Assembly: GCA_947364365.1 (NCBI GenBank)
Contig: CANASP010000010.1
Span: 1 to 64,000, forward strand
Direction: 5' to 3'
Length of the DNA stretch: 64,000 nucleotides
Origin: an uncultured Alistipes sp.
GTDB taxonomy: Bacteria > Bacteroidota > Bacteroidia > Bacteroidales > Rikenellaceae
Notes under the pieces: model-generated
What the model was told of the DNA's origin: nothing
Seen by the model: the letters and a program-made list of their open reading frames with translations, nothing else
Databases searched by the model: none
Shown here: positions 26,064 through 34,195 of the stretch, piece after piece
Layout of the letters: every line of letters starts with the position of its first letter
Position numbering within the stretch: the first letter of the stretch is position 1
Program-made: the position numbers and the translations under genes

Positions 26064-26791
26064 GCGTCTGTCGTTTTTTTCGGTCTGCGTCGGCGCGAGG
26101 GTCTGCGCCGGCGTTTGGGTTTGGTCGCGGCCTGCTGCGCCGTGTCGTCGGATTGTCGTTGCGCCGTTTCTGTCGGCGGCGCGGGCGCGGGACGCTCGAT
26201 TCGAGGGGTGCGGAGCAGCTGTTCGTAGATGCGGATGCAGACCCAGGCGTCGGTCGCGGCGTAGAGCTGCTGCTTGTCGGTCAGCGTCGCCGCCTCCCAG
26301 TTGCTCAGCCGTTGCGCCTTCGAAACGCGCTTGCCCAGTACGATCGCCGAGAGCTTGCGCAGGCTTTTCTCCTCGATGCCCCATTCGGGCGCTATCTGTT
26401 GCAGGTCCACGAATCCGCCGTCCTGAAAATGGCGGATCTGCCGGAGCGAACGCAGGTCGCCCGCCACGTCGGCGCCGATCTTCAGCACCCGTTCGTCAGC
26501 GAGCAGTTGCAGGATCGGCTTGGCCAGCGGGATGCGGTTGAGGCGGAAGAGGTAGCACCGCCCGGGCGACGAGAGCTGGAGCAGCGAGACGCGGAAGGTC
26601 ACGCCGGCGCGGAACGACGGGCGGGTCTCGGTGTCGAACCCGATCACGGGCTGCGCCGCCAGGTGGCGGCACGCCTCGTCGATGGCCCGCTCGTCGTCGA
26701 CGATGCGGATCTCGCCCCCGAATTCGATCGCGGGCAACTGGGCCGTTTCGTCGTTGCTTATCTTGTCTGTAAAACGATTTTGTGTGTTCAT
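26060..26791 (-). CDS. RNase D-like 3'-5' exonuclease domain protein
   Basis: 243 residues. The DnaQ/RNase D-fold exonuclease domain (about 25-185) has the Exo I motif GFDTETRPSF, the Exo II-like KIGADVAGD, and Exo III in YAATDAWVCI. These provide the acidic metal-binding residues. There is no HRDC domain, so it is like the short WRN-exonuclease-type proteins of Bacteroidota. The tail is low-complexity and strongly basic (RRRRPSRRRRPKK), which may bind nucleic acid. It is coupled to the rRNA methyltransferase gene, suggesting an rRNA processing role. It follows recQ by 20 bp on the same strand, but has a -7 element of its own. Confidence 0.85.
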   Translation of the reverse strand: MNTQNRFTDKISNDETAQLPAIEFGGEIRIVDDERAIDEACRHLAAQPVIGFDTETRPSFRAGVTFRVSLLQLSSPGRCYLFRLNRIPLAKPILQLLADERVLKIGADVAGDLRSLRQIRHFQDGGFVDLQQIAPEWGIEEKSLRKLSAIVLGKRVSKAQRLSNWEAATLTDKQQLYAATDAWVCIRIYEQLLRTPRIERPAPAPPTETAQRQSDDTAQQAATKPKRRRRPSRRRRPKKTTDA

Positions 26792-26806
26792 CGATAAAAA
26801 TTCCTA

Positions 26807-26814
26807 CAAAACTA
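26807..26814 (-). promoter_or_regulatory. Promoter -7 element for the exonuclease/methyltransferase pair
   Basis: On the minus strand TAGTTTTG, an exact TAnnTTTG match, overlapping the recQ stop codon and 15 bp before the exonuclease ATG. Confidence 0.5.
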
Positions 26815-28746
26815 CGGAATTATTTCCAATTTCCCGTCGTCGCGGCTGCGGATTTTCCCCTCTTCGAGCAATTGGCGCAGCAGGGCCGCGGTGCGTGCGG
26901 GATCGCCCCCGACCGCGTCGCATAGCGCATGGGGATCGGCCGCTCCGGCGGCGAGCCGTTCCAGTAGCGGGTCGCGCAGCGATCGGTCGCTCCCGTCGTC
27001 GTGTTGCCGTTTCGCGGCCCGGCGGCGCGCCAGGCAGACGTCGCACACGCCGCACGGCGTCGCCTGGTCGCCCGCGCCGAAGTAGCGTTCGATGACCGTG
27101 CTGCGGCACTCCTCGTCGTTGGCGGCGTAGGCTATCATCTGGGCGAAGCGCTCGCGCATGAGCTCCTGGCGCCGCCGGTAGGTCTCGGGGGCGATGTAGA
27201 GGTCGGCGCGCGGCAGCCGCTCCTCGTCCATGTAGAGTATCGGCGAGCGGTTGGAGGGGATGTAGCGGATCAGACGCAGCTGCCAGAGCCGCTTGAGCAG
27301 CTCGCGCACCCGTTCGGGCGTGTAGCCGCTCCAGGTCGCCAGCTCGCCCTCGTCGATGGGGCGGAAGTCGGTGAATATGCCGTTGTAGAGGCGCAGCAGC
27401 GTGCGGATGAAGTGGTCGAGCTCGTCACGGCGCAGGCGCACCTTGTACAGGTCGTCGCGGCTCACGCAGAACATCACCCGCGCGGGGTTCTCCTGCGCGT
27501 CGGTCAGGGTCATGTAGCCGTTCTGCTGGAGGAGCTTCAGCGCGCTCTGCACCGTTCCTCCGTAGAGGTGCTCGCGGGCGCAGAAGTCGTGGATGTTGAA
27601 TAGCATGGCCGACTGCGCCCCTTCGCCGATGCCGATTTGCAGATACGAGCAGATCCGTTCGTAGATATCCTTGATCTTGTCGAGCGGCGGAAACTCCTGC
27701 TCGAACCGCCGCGCGATACGCTGCTCGTCGTCGGAGGCCACGAGCAGCAGGGCGTAGGCGCGCTGTCCGTCGCGTCCCGCGCGCCCGGCCTCCTGGTAGT
27801 AGCTCTCCAGCGAGTCGCACATGGCGTAGTGGACCACGAAACGCACGTCGGGTTTGTCGATGCCCATGCCGAAGGCGTTGGTCGCCACCACGACGCGCAC
27901 CCGCCCCGCGATCCACTCCTCCTGGCGGAGCGACCGCTCGGCATGGCCCATGCCGCCGTGGTAGGCCGCGGCCGTGATCCCCTCGCCGCGCAGCAGGTCG
28001 GCCACCTGCTCGGTCGCCTCGCGCGTGCGGACGTAGACGATGCCCGACCCCGCGACGTTGCGCACCAGCCGCAGCAGCTGGCCGTTCTTGTCGTCGGTGC
28101 GGCGCACGCTGTAGGAGAGGTTGGGTCGCGCGAAGCTGCTGCGCAGCAGGTGTTTCTCGGCGAAGCGCAGGTGGTGCATGATGTCCTCGGCCACCTTGGG
28201 CGTGGCCGAGGCGGTGAGCGCCAGCACGGGCACCCCCGGCAGCTTCTCGCGCAGCTCGGCGATGCGCAGGTACGAGGGGCGGAAGTCGTAGCCCCACTGC
28301 GAGATGCAGTGGGCCTCGTCAACGGCCAGCAGCGAGACGTTCATCCGCACCACGCGCAGCCGGAATGCCTCCGACGCGAGCCGCTCGGGGGCTACGTAGA
28401 GAAACTTCACGTCGCCGTAGACGCAGTTGTCGAGCGCGATGTCGATCTGGCGCGGCGAGAGTCCCGAGTGGATCGCCACGGCCGGGATGCGTCGTGCCCG
28501 CAGCCGGTCGACCTGGTCCTTCATCAGGGCGATCAGGGGCGTGACGACGATGCAGAGCCCCTCGCGGGCCATCGTCGGCACCTGGTAGGTCAGCGACTTG
28601 CCGCCTCCGGTGGGCATCAGCGCCAGCGTGTCGCGCCCCTCCATCGCCGCGCGGACGATCTGCTCCTGCACGGGACGGAAGGTGTCGAACCCCCACCAGC
28701 GCTTCAGCGCGCCGTATATGCGTTCGGTCTCCTGCTGCGGTTCCAT
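26812..28746 (-). CDS. recQ: ATP-dependent DNA helicase RecQ
   Basis: 644 residues. Helicase motifs are in order: motif 0 FRPVQEQIV, Walker A MPTGGGKSLTYQVP, Ia TPLIALMKDQV, DEAH box AVDEAHCISQWGYDFRP, III LTASATP, then IV-VI with ATNAFGMGIDKPDVR and YQEAGRAGRDG. The zinc-binding site of the RQC region is ECRSTVIERYFG plus CGVCDVC. The end is a winged-helix-like segment; an HRDC domain is not evident. The ATG at 28746 is used because a -7 element ends four bases upstream; the frame continues for 36 codons beyond it. RecQ unwinds recombination intermediates and stalled forks. Confidence 0.93.
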   Translation of the reverse strand: MEPQQETERIYGALKRWWGFDTFRPVQEQIVRAAMEGRDTLALMPTGGGKSLTYQVPTMAREGLCIVVTPLIALMKDQVDRLRARRIPAVAIHSGLSPRQIDIALDNCVYGDVKFLYVAPERLASEAFRLRVVRMNVSLLAVDEAHCISQWGYDFRPSYLRIAELREKLPGVPVLALTASATPKVAEDIMHHLRFAEKHLLRSSFARPNLSYSVRRTDDKNGQLLRLVRNVAGSGIVYVRTREATEQVADLLRGEGITAAAYHGGMGHAERSLRQEEWIAGRVRVVVATNAFGMGIDKPDVRFVVHYAMCDSLESYYQEAGRAGRDGQRAYALLLVASDDEQRIARRFEQEFPPLDKIKDIYERICSYLQIGIGEGAQSAMLFNIHDFCAREHLYGGTVQSALKLLQQNGYMTLTDAQENPARVMFCVSRDDLYKVRLRRDELDHFIRTLLRLYNGIFTDFRPIDEGELATWSGYTPERVRELLKRLWQLRLIRYIPSNRSPILYMDEERLPRADLYIAPETYRRRQELMRERFAQMIAYAANDEECRSTVIERYFGAGDQATPCGVCDVCLARRRAAKRQHDDGSDRSLRDPLLERLAAGAADPHALCDAVGGDPARTAALLRQLLEEGKIRSRDDGKLEIIP

Positions 28747-28750
28747 GCCG

Positions 28751-28758
28751 CAAAGGTA
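28751..28758 (-). promoter_or_regulatory. Promoter -7 element of recQ
   Basis: On the minus strand TACCTTTG, four bases before the recQ ATG. Implies a leaderless or nearly leaderless mRNA. Confidence 0.65.
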
Positions 28759-28821
28759 CGCAATTCGCCATGCGCTCCGAAGGTTCGTTCCGAAAAAATT
28801 GCCCGTTCCGGAAAAAATCCG

Positions 28822-28829
28822 TAAATTTG
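28822..28829 (+). promoter_or_regulatory. Promoter -7 element of the Cys/His-rich protein operon
   Basis: TAAATTTG, exact TAnnTTTG match, five bases before the ATG at 28835. The divergent recQ promoter is 64 bp away. Confidence 0.65.
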
Positions 28830-28834
28830 TCCCG

Positions 28835-29275
28835 ATGAAATTCCGGCGGATCATATCGTTGCTCCTGCTGGCCGTCTATCTGGTCATGGCGGTCGGGCCC
28901 GCCGTGCGCTCGCTTTCGTGCAAGTGCGTGGCGATGTCGGTCCATGCCTGCCATACCCATCATCACTGCGATTCGGGCTGCCGTGCGCATGCGTGCGAGT
29001 TGTCCGATGCCGGTTGCGGGGCGTCGACGGCCTCCGTCGCGGCTCCCTGCTGCGATGACCGCCATTCCACCGAGATCGAACTCTACACCGGCAGTTCCGA
29101 GTCCGAACGCCACCTCCGTTGCGTCGTGACGCTCCTTCCGGCCTCGCTGGCCGCCGAGTGCCCGTGTCCGGCCCTTTTCGCGCTGCACCGCCGGCCCGTG
29201 CTGCCGCCCGTCCCATGCGCCGCCGATGCCGCCGTGGGCGCTTTCGGGCTGCGTGCCCCTCCCGTATTGGTCTGA
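28835..29275 (+). CDS. Cys/His-rich exported protein, first gene of a putative metal operon
   Basis: 146 residues. The signal segment (ISLLLLAVYLVMAVGPA) is followed by a dense metal-ligand cluster: CKC, CHTHHHCDSGC, HACELSDAGC and PCCDDRH, about a dozen Cys and several His in residues 29-80. The remainder is a tail with VTLLPASLAAECPCP. No family was recognised. The composition suggests a periplasmic or surface protein binding copper, zinc or a similar soft metal, or a redox-regulated disulfide protein. It starts five bases after a -7 element and lies 63 bp upstream of a TonB receptor and then an HMA protein gene, which supports a metal role. Confidence 0.65.
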   Translation: MKFRRIISLLLLAVYLVMAVGPAVRSLSCKCVAMSVHACHTHHHCDSGCRAHACELSDAGCGASTASVAAPCCDDRHSTEIELYTGSSESERHLRCVVTLLPASLAAECPCPALFALHRRPVLPPVPCAADAAVGAFGLRAPPVLV

Positions 29276-29338
29276 TCCCCGAGCGCGGGTGCCCGTGAGG
29301 CACCTGCCCTGCGAAGTTTCAACCAAATACGAGAATCG

Positions 29339-31696
29339 ATGAAAATCAAACTGTTTTTATTGCTTTTCGGATCGCTGCTGTGCGGGTCGCTCCGTGCGCA
29401 GGATCTCCGCGGCGTCGTGCGCGACGCCGACAACCAGCCGCTTCCCGGCGCCTCGGTCTACTGGGCCGGAACGACCATCGGCGCGGCCTGCGACGCCTCG
29501 GGTGCCTACCTGGTCCACCGCGTCAAGAACCACGACCTGCTGGTCGCCTCGTTCCTGGGTTATGTCAACGACACGGTGCGCGTCGCCGCAGGTGCCGACC
29601 GCGTCGAGTTCGCACTCCGCACCGACGGTGTGGAGCTCGAATCGGTCGTCGTCGAAGGCAACCAGAGCGGCAACTACATCAAGCGCGACGGCATTCTCAA
29701 GGGCGAGATGATCTCGTTCGCCGGCCTGTGCAAGATGGCCTGCTGCAACCTGGCCGAATCGTTCGAAAACTCGGCTTCGGTCACGGTGGGCTACAGCGAC
29801 GCCATCTCGGGCGCGCGTCAGATCAAGATGCTGGGTCTCGCCGGCACCTACACCCAGATCCTCGACGAGAACCGTCCCATCATGCGCGGCCTGAGCGCCC
29901 CCTACGGCCTGAGCTACACGCCGGGCATGTGGCTCAACTCGATCCAGGTGTCGAAGGGCGTCTCGTCGGTCACGGCGGGTCACGAGGCCATCACGGGCCA
30001 GATCAACCTCGAACACCGCAAGCCTACCGACGAGGAGCGTCTGTTCGTCAACCTCTACCTCGACGACGAGCTGCGCCCCGAGGCCAACATCTCCACGGCC
30101 TTCCCCGTCACCAAGGACAAGAAGCTCACCAGTGTTCTGCTGCTCCACGGCTCGATGGATACCGACGTGCGCAAGATGGACCACAACCACGACCATTTTC
30201 GCGACCTGCCCAAGGCCGACCAGATCAACGTGGCCAACCGCTGGCTCTATGCGGCCGACAACGGCACGCAGATCCGCTGGGGCTGGAAGTTCGTGCAGGA
30301 GAATCGCCTGGGCGGCATGATGGACTACAAGCGCTCGATGCGCGAGCGGATGACCACCGACTGGGACAAGCCCGGAACGCTCTACGGCTCGCACATCCGC
30401 AACCGCGGCGTCAACGGCTACTTCAAGCTGGGCACCCCCGTGGGTCCCTCGGTGTGGGACGCCGACGAGCAGGACGAGCAGCGTTCCAACATCGCCCTGG
30501 TGGTCGACTTCGACCACTTCAACGAGGCGGCCTACTTCGGTCTGAACGATTACAGCGGCAACGAGAACTCGCTTTCGGCCAACCTGATGTACGCCCACTA
30601 CTTCACCTACCGATCGTCGCTCAACGTCGGTGTGCAGGGCCACTTGCAGTACTACCGCGAGCGTTTGGCCAACCCCACGCCGTGGATCGCCGATGCCGCG
30701 CTGCGCACCTACGACCTCGGTCGCGAGGAGCAGGAGGCGGGCGCCTATGCCGAGTACACCTATAACATCAAGGACAAGTTCTCGCTCGTGGCGGGCCTGC
30801 GCGGCGACTACAACTTCTACTACGACCGCTTCTTCGTCACTCCGCGCGGCCACATCAAGTGGAATATCGCGCCGCTGACCATCCTGCGCGCCTCGGCCGG
30901 TCTGGGCTATCGCTCGACCAACGTCATTACGGACAATATCGGCATGCTGGCCACGGGCCGTCGTATCATCCTCCCGGGCCGCGACGGTCACGGGCTCGAC
31001 GGGCGCATTCCGGCCGACTTCGCCGACTTCGACCGCATGGAGAAGGCCCTGACGGTGGGCGGAAGCCTCTCGCAGACCTTCACGCTCGTGCAGTCGGAGG
31101 ACGCCACGCTGAGCTTCGACTACTTCCGCACGCAGTTCTACAACGGCGTGGTCGCCGACCAGGAGTACGACCCCACGGCCGTCTGCCTCTACTCGACCGA
31201 CGGGCGCTCCTACACCGACACCTACCAGATCGACTTCTCGTGGACGCCCGTCGAGCGGCTCGATATCTTCGCCACGTTCCGCTACACCGATTCGTCGATG
31301 ACCGTTCTGCGTCCCGACGGTACCGAGGCGCATGTCGAACGTCCGCTGGTGAGCGAGTACAAGACGCTGCTCAACATCCAGTACGCCACCAAGTTCCGTC
31401 GCTGGGTCTTCGACGCTACGGCCCAGCTCAACGGCCCTTCGCGCATCCCGACGCAGACGGGCGACCTGGCCGACAGCTACCACTCGCCCCGCTACCCGAT
31501 GTTCTACGCCCAGGTGAGCCGCAAGGTGGGCAAGTTCGACATCTATGTCGGCTGCGAGAACATCGCCGACTACCGTCAGAAGGATCCCATCCTTCATGCC
31601 GACGCCCCCTTCTCCACGGGTTTCAACTCCATGAATGTCTGGGGACCGCTCATGGGCCGCAAGTTCTACGCCGGCCTGCGCTTCAACCTCTATTGA
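29339..31696 (+). CDS. TonB-dependent receptor with carboxypeptidase-like N-terminal domain
   Basis: 785 residues. The signal peptide (FGSLLCGSLRAQ) is followed by a CarboxypepD_reg-like domain (about 22-100: DLRGVVRDADNQPLPGASVY). The plug holds CKMACCNLAESFENSASVTV, ISGARQIKMLGLAGTYTQIL and GHEAITGQINLEHRKP. A beta barrel fills the rest, ending with the aromatic GLRFNLY. The plug's extra Cys residues (KMACCNL) are typical of this receptor type found beside HMA-domain genes in Bacteroidota, which is thought to transport metal or a metal complex. The next gene starts 28 bp later. Substrate is not determinable from sequence. Confidence 0.88.
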   Translation: MKIKLFLLLFGSLLCGSLRAQDLRGVVRDADNQPLPGASVYWAGTTIGAACDASGAYLVHRVKNHDLLVASFLGYVNDTVRVAAGADRVEFALRTDGVELESVVVEGNQSGNYIKRDGILKGEMISFAGLCKMACCNLAESFENSASVTVGYSDAISGARQIKMLGLAGTYTQILDENRPIMRGLSAPYGLSYTPGMWLNSIQVSKGVSSVTAGHEAITGQINLEHRKPTDEERLFVNLYLDDELRPEANISTAFPVTKDKKLTSVLLLHGSMDTDVRKMDHNHDHFRDLPKADQINVANRWLYAADNGTQIRWGWKFVQENRLGGMMDYKRSMRERMTTDWDKPGTLYGSHIRNRGVNGYFKLGTPVGPSVWDADEQDEQRSNIALVVDFDHFNEAAYFGLNDYSGNENSLSANLMYAHYFTYRSSLNVGVQGHLQYYRERLANPTPWIADAALRTYDLGREEQEAGAYAEYTYNIKDKFSLVAGLRGDYNFYYDRFFVTPRGHIKWNIAPLTILRASAGLGYRSTNVITDNIGMLATGRRIILPGRDGHGLDGRIPADFADFDRMEKALTVGGSLSQTFTLVQSEDATLSFDYFRTQFYNGVVADQEYDPTAVCLYSTDGRSYTDTYQIDFSWTPVERLDIFATFRYTDSSMTVLRPDGTEAHVERPLVSEYKTLLNIQYATKFRRWVFDATAQLNGPSRIPTQTGDLADSYHSPRYPMFYAQVSRKVGKFDIYVGCENIADYRQKDPILHADAPFSTGFNSMNVWGPLMGRKFYAGLRFNLY

Positions 31697-31724
31697 TTCC
31701 GAAAACCTTCAAACTTATCGTATT

Positions 31725-32051
31725 ATGAAAAAACTGGTATTGTTCTGCCTCGCGACCCTGCTGGGTGCCGGCATCTGTATGGCCGCCAAGCCCGAAGCGG
31801 GCAAGAAAACGGCGAAGACCGTGTTCGTCACCGACATCGACTGCGAGCACTGCGTCAAGAAGATCATGGACAACGTCCCCTCGCTCGGCAAGGGCGTGAA
31901 GGACGTCGAGGTCGACCTCAAGAAGAAGGAGGTCACCGTGACCTACGACCCCACGAAGACCAACGATGCCCAGCTCGTCCGCGGTTTCGCCTCGCTCCGC
32001 GTGCAGGCCGAGCCCAAGGCCGAGCAGCCGAAGGCCGCTGCCAAGAAGTAG
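31725..32051 (+). CDS. Exported heavy-metal-associated (HMA) domain protein
   Basis: 108 residues. The signal peptide ends around GICMAAK. One HMA domain follows (about 32-95) with the metal-binding loop TDIDCEHCVKKI (CxxC as C-E-H-C) and the VDLKKKEVTVTYDP strand pair. The Lys/Ala-rich tail has PKAEQPKAAAKK. This is the fold of copper chaperones and ATPase N-domains, but here exported, so it probably handles Cu(I) or another soft metal in the periplasm. It is the last gene of the operon, before a strong terminator, and completes a pathway of Cys-rich protein, outer-membrane receptor and periplasmic binder. Confidence 0.88.
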   Translation: MKKLVLFCLATLLGAGICMAAKPEAGKKTAKTVFVTDIDCEHCVKKIMDNVPSLGKGVKDVEVDLKKKEVTVTYDPTKTNDAQLVRGFASLRVQAEPKAEQPKAAAKK

Positions 32052-32070
32052 GCGGTCGTCGCCTCTGCCG

Positions 32071-32106
32071 AAAAAGGCTGCACCCTGTGAGGGGTGCAGC
32101 CTTTTT
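32071..32106 (+). terminator. Terminator of the Cys/His-rich - TonB - HMA operon
   Basis: 15-bp inverted repeat (32071-32085 with 32092-32106) with flanking A and T runs; functional in both directions in principle. Confidence 0.9.
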
Positions 32107-32144
32107 CAGTAGGGGGCTCGTCGGAGCCGTGCGGGCCGCAGCCG

Positions 32145-32233
32145 GCGGAGACGCTTTTCGAGCCGGGCGAGATGAGCGGCCCTCCGCGCCGGGAGGTTGC
32201 GGGCCGCCACGCTGCGGATAACCCGTAGCGTGA
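32145..32233 (+). repeat. Dispersed intergenic repeat, copy 4
   Basis: Has the CTTTTCGAGC end (32153-32163), the core at 32176-32207 and a hairpin at the same place as the others but with a different stem: 32208-32217 with 32223-32232, ten pairs including one G-U. A partly inverted second core lies just upstream at about 32129-32150. Confidence 0.7.
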
Positions 32234-32279
32234 CGGATAGGAAAGAGGCGATTCCGCAATCGGATGTCGTTTTCGGCGC

Positions 32280-33002
32280 CTACTCCATCGGCCGGATCCG
32301 CACCTCGGTGACGCCCTCCAGTTCGCGCACGAGGCGGTCGAGGTCGGTCTTCTCCTCCACCTCGCCGTAGTGGTAGGGGTAGAAGATGGCGGGACGCAGC
32401 GTCCTGACCGCCTCCACGGCCTGATCCACCGTCATCGTATAGGGCTGGTTCACCGGCAGGAAGGCGATGTCGATGTCGCGCAGCGCCGCCATCTCTTGCG
32501 TCGGCTCGGTATCGCCCGCGATGTAGATGCGCGTGCCGCCCAGCGTGAGGACGTAACCGCAGTCCCCGCGTTCGGCGGGGTGGAAGTCGGTGTGCCCCTC
32601 GGTGGTGTTGTAGGCCGCCACGGCCTCGATCTTCACCCCGTTGCGCGGCGTGGCGACGGCGCCCGGCCGCATGACCGTGCACTCCATGTCGAAGGCTTCG
32701 GCCGTGGTGCGGTCGCACAGCAGTTCGGTCTTGCCGTCTTCCAGAGCCTCCACGGCGGCACGGTCGAAATGGTCGTAGTGCGAATGGGTCACCAGCACCA
32801 GGTCGGCCTTGGGCAGTGAGGCGTAGTCGGCGTAGTCGCTCACCGGATCGACATAGATCCGGCGACCGTCGTACTCGATGGCCAGCGACGCGTGGCGGAA
32901 GAAATGGATCGTCGCCGTCGAACCGTCGCGGAGCGTCAGCCGGTCGGCGGGGTAGGTCGGTGCGTCGCGGTGTCCGCACCCGAAGAGCGATAGTAATGCC
33001 AT
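32280..33002 (-). CDS. MBL-fold metal-dependent hydrolase, possible lipoprotein
   Basis: 240 residues of the metallo-beta-lactamase fold, UPF0173/L-ascorbate lactonase-like branch. The metal-binding signature is VLVTHSHYDHFDRA (H-x-H-x-D-H), followed by the AAYNTTEGHTDFHP and YIAGDTEPTQEM segments and, near the end, FYPYHYGEVEEK. The N-terminus MALLSLFGCGH could be a very short lipoprotein signal (LFGC), though it is shorter than usual. The open frame continues far upstream on this strand, but the ATG at 33002 starts this protein. Substrate unknown. It stands alone, divergent from the next gene. Confidence 0.8.
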   Translation of the reverse strand: MALLSLFGCGHRDAPTYPADRLTLRDGSTATIHFFRHASLAIEYDGRRIYVDPVSDYADYASLPKADLVLVTHSHYDHFDRAAVEALEDGKTELLCDRTTAEAFDMECTVMRPGAVATPRNGVKIEAVAAYNTTEGHTDFHPAERGDCGYVLTLGGTRIYIAGDTEPTQEMAALRDIDIAFLPVNQPYTMTVDQAVEAVRTLRPAIFYPYHYGEVEEKTDLDRLVRELEGVTEVRIRPME

Positions 33003-33086
33003 GTATTTCGGTCGTTTGGTTCGTGTGTCGTTGTCGCGGAATGGTTTTTCCCGATCCCAAGATACGCAAAATTCGGGAATAATCCC

Positions 33087-33094
33087 TACCTTTG
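33087..33094 (+). promoter_or_regulatory. Promoter -7 element for the lipoprotein gene at 33.2 kb
   Basis: TACCTTTG, exact match, 91 bp before the ATG. The long 5' leader (about 33100-33185) is AT-richer than its surroundings and shows no recognised structure. Confidence 0.55.
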
Positions 33095-33185
33095 TTTCCA
33101 CCTTCCGACCGATTTTTTTCGATGCCGGCATGCAGTATTTTTCTTCGGCACCGTTTATACGACAGCAAAACCAATAACAACGACG

Positions 33186-34118
33186 ATGAAAAAAATCCTT
33201 TTGATGGCCGCAGCAGCGGCTACGATGTTCTCCTCGTGCATCAGCAACAACAACGGCGACGAGGAGCTCGAACCGATCATTCCCGGTCTGCAACTCTACG
33301 ACTACGCTTCGGTGCAGAACCACATCGCCTTGCAGCCTGTCGACATGGCCATGCGTCTGGCCGTTCTTGAGGCCGAGGCCCACAAGCAGGGTGCCACGTC
33401 GCTCGAATCGATCCACGTGGGTGCCACGCATCTCTACGAAGCCTACTTCGGTCAGAACAACGGTTCGAAGATCGAGAAGCTCGACAACGGCGACTACCGG
33501 CTCACCTTCGACCCGCGCAACATCACCTCCTATTACATGTGCAAGGGCACGATGATCGTCAAGACGGGCGGCCTTCGTCTTTCCGAGAGCACCCTGACTC
33601 CCTGGACCGTCGAGCTGGCTCCCGGCTTCCAGGTGCTGCTGGCATCGAGCGGCGGCGCGGGTTATCAGGCCGTCGATCTTTCGGCAGCATCCTATTCGAT
33701 CTGCCGCGATGCGCTGTCCTACCGTATCGAGATGCAGGGCGTTGCAGCCGCGCAGAGCGGCAAGACGATCCGTTCGAACTGGAGCGGTGCCTTCACGCTC
33801 ACCGTGCCGCAGGGCGGCGAGGGGCTGGCCGGGTCCGACATCATGGGCAAGAACTTCACCTTGGCGGGTTCGGCTTCCGGCGATACGCTCTTTTCGCTCG
33901 ACAACGCCACGGCGCTCAATTTCCACTATCAGGTCGAGGACGGGCTCTATCCCTCTCCGCTCCAGATCGTGGGCGGCAAGGAGACCTGCCGGCTGTTGAA
34001 CGGCGCGCTGCTCACCGAGACGTTCCCTTCGCCGCTGGTCAAGATCACCTGGCAGCTGGTGGGCAACTACACGCTGCGTCAGACCGTCGAGTACAACGGC
34101 TACACCGTGACGCGGTAA
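33186..34118 (+). CDS. Lipoprotein of unknown function
   Basis: 310 residues. MKKILLMAAAAATMFSSC gives a lipoprotein signal (FSSC) followed by SNNNGDEE, an Asp/Asn spacer of the type linked to surface export in Bacteroidota. The remainder consists of short beta strands with many Gly/Ser/Thr and no recognised domain: LTFDPRNITSYYMCKGTMIV, YSICRDALSYRIEMQG and the ending YTLRQTVEYNGYTVTR. It resembles lipoproteins built of beta-sandwich repeats; three internal Cys besides the lipid Cys are noted. It is monocistronic, with its own promoter and terminator. Confidence 0.65.
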   Translation: MKKILLMAAAAATMFSSCISNNNGDEELEPIIPGLQLYDYASVQNHIALQPVDMAMRLAVLEAEAHKQGATSLESIHVGATHLYEAYFGQNNGSKIEKLDNGDYRLTFDPRNITSYYMCKGTMIVKTGGLRLSESTLTPWTVELAPGFQVLLASSGGAGYQAVDLSAASYSICRDALSYRIEMQGVAAAQSGKTIRSNWSGAFTLTVPQGGEGLAGSDIMGKNFTLAGSASGDTLFSLDNATALNFHYQVEDGLYPSPLQIVGGKETCRLLNGALLTETFPSPLVKITWQLVGNYTLRQTVEYNGYTVTR

Positions 34119-34140
34119 TGCTCCCGTGTCCGTGAATGAG

Positions 34141-34176
34141 ATCGGCGCCCCTCCTGCGAGGGGCGCCGATGTTTTT
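34141..34176 (+). terminator. Terminator after the unknown lipoprotein gene
   Basis: Perfect 12-bp stem (34141-34152 with 34159-34170) with a 6-nt loop, followed by GTTTTT. Confidence 0.9.
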
Positions 34177-34195
34177 CTGCGGCGGAGCGGATCCG

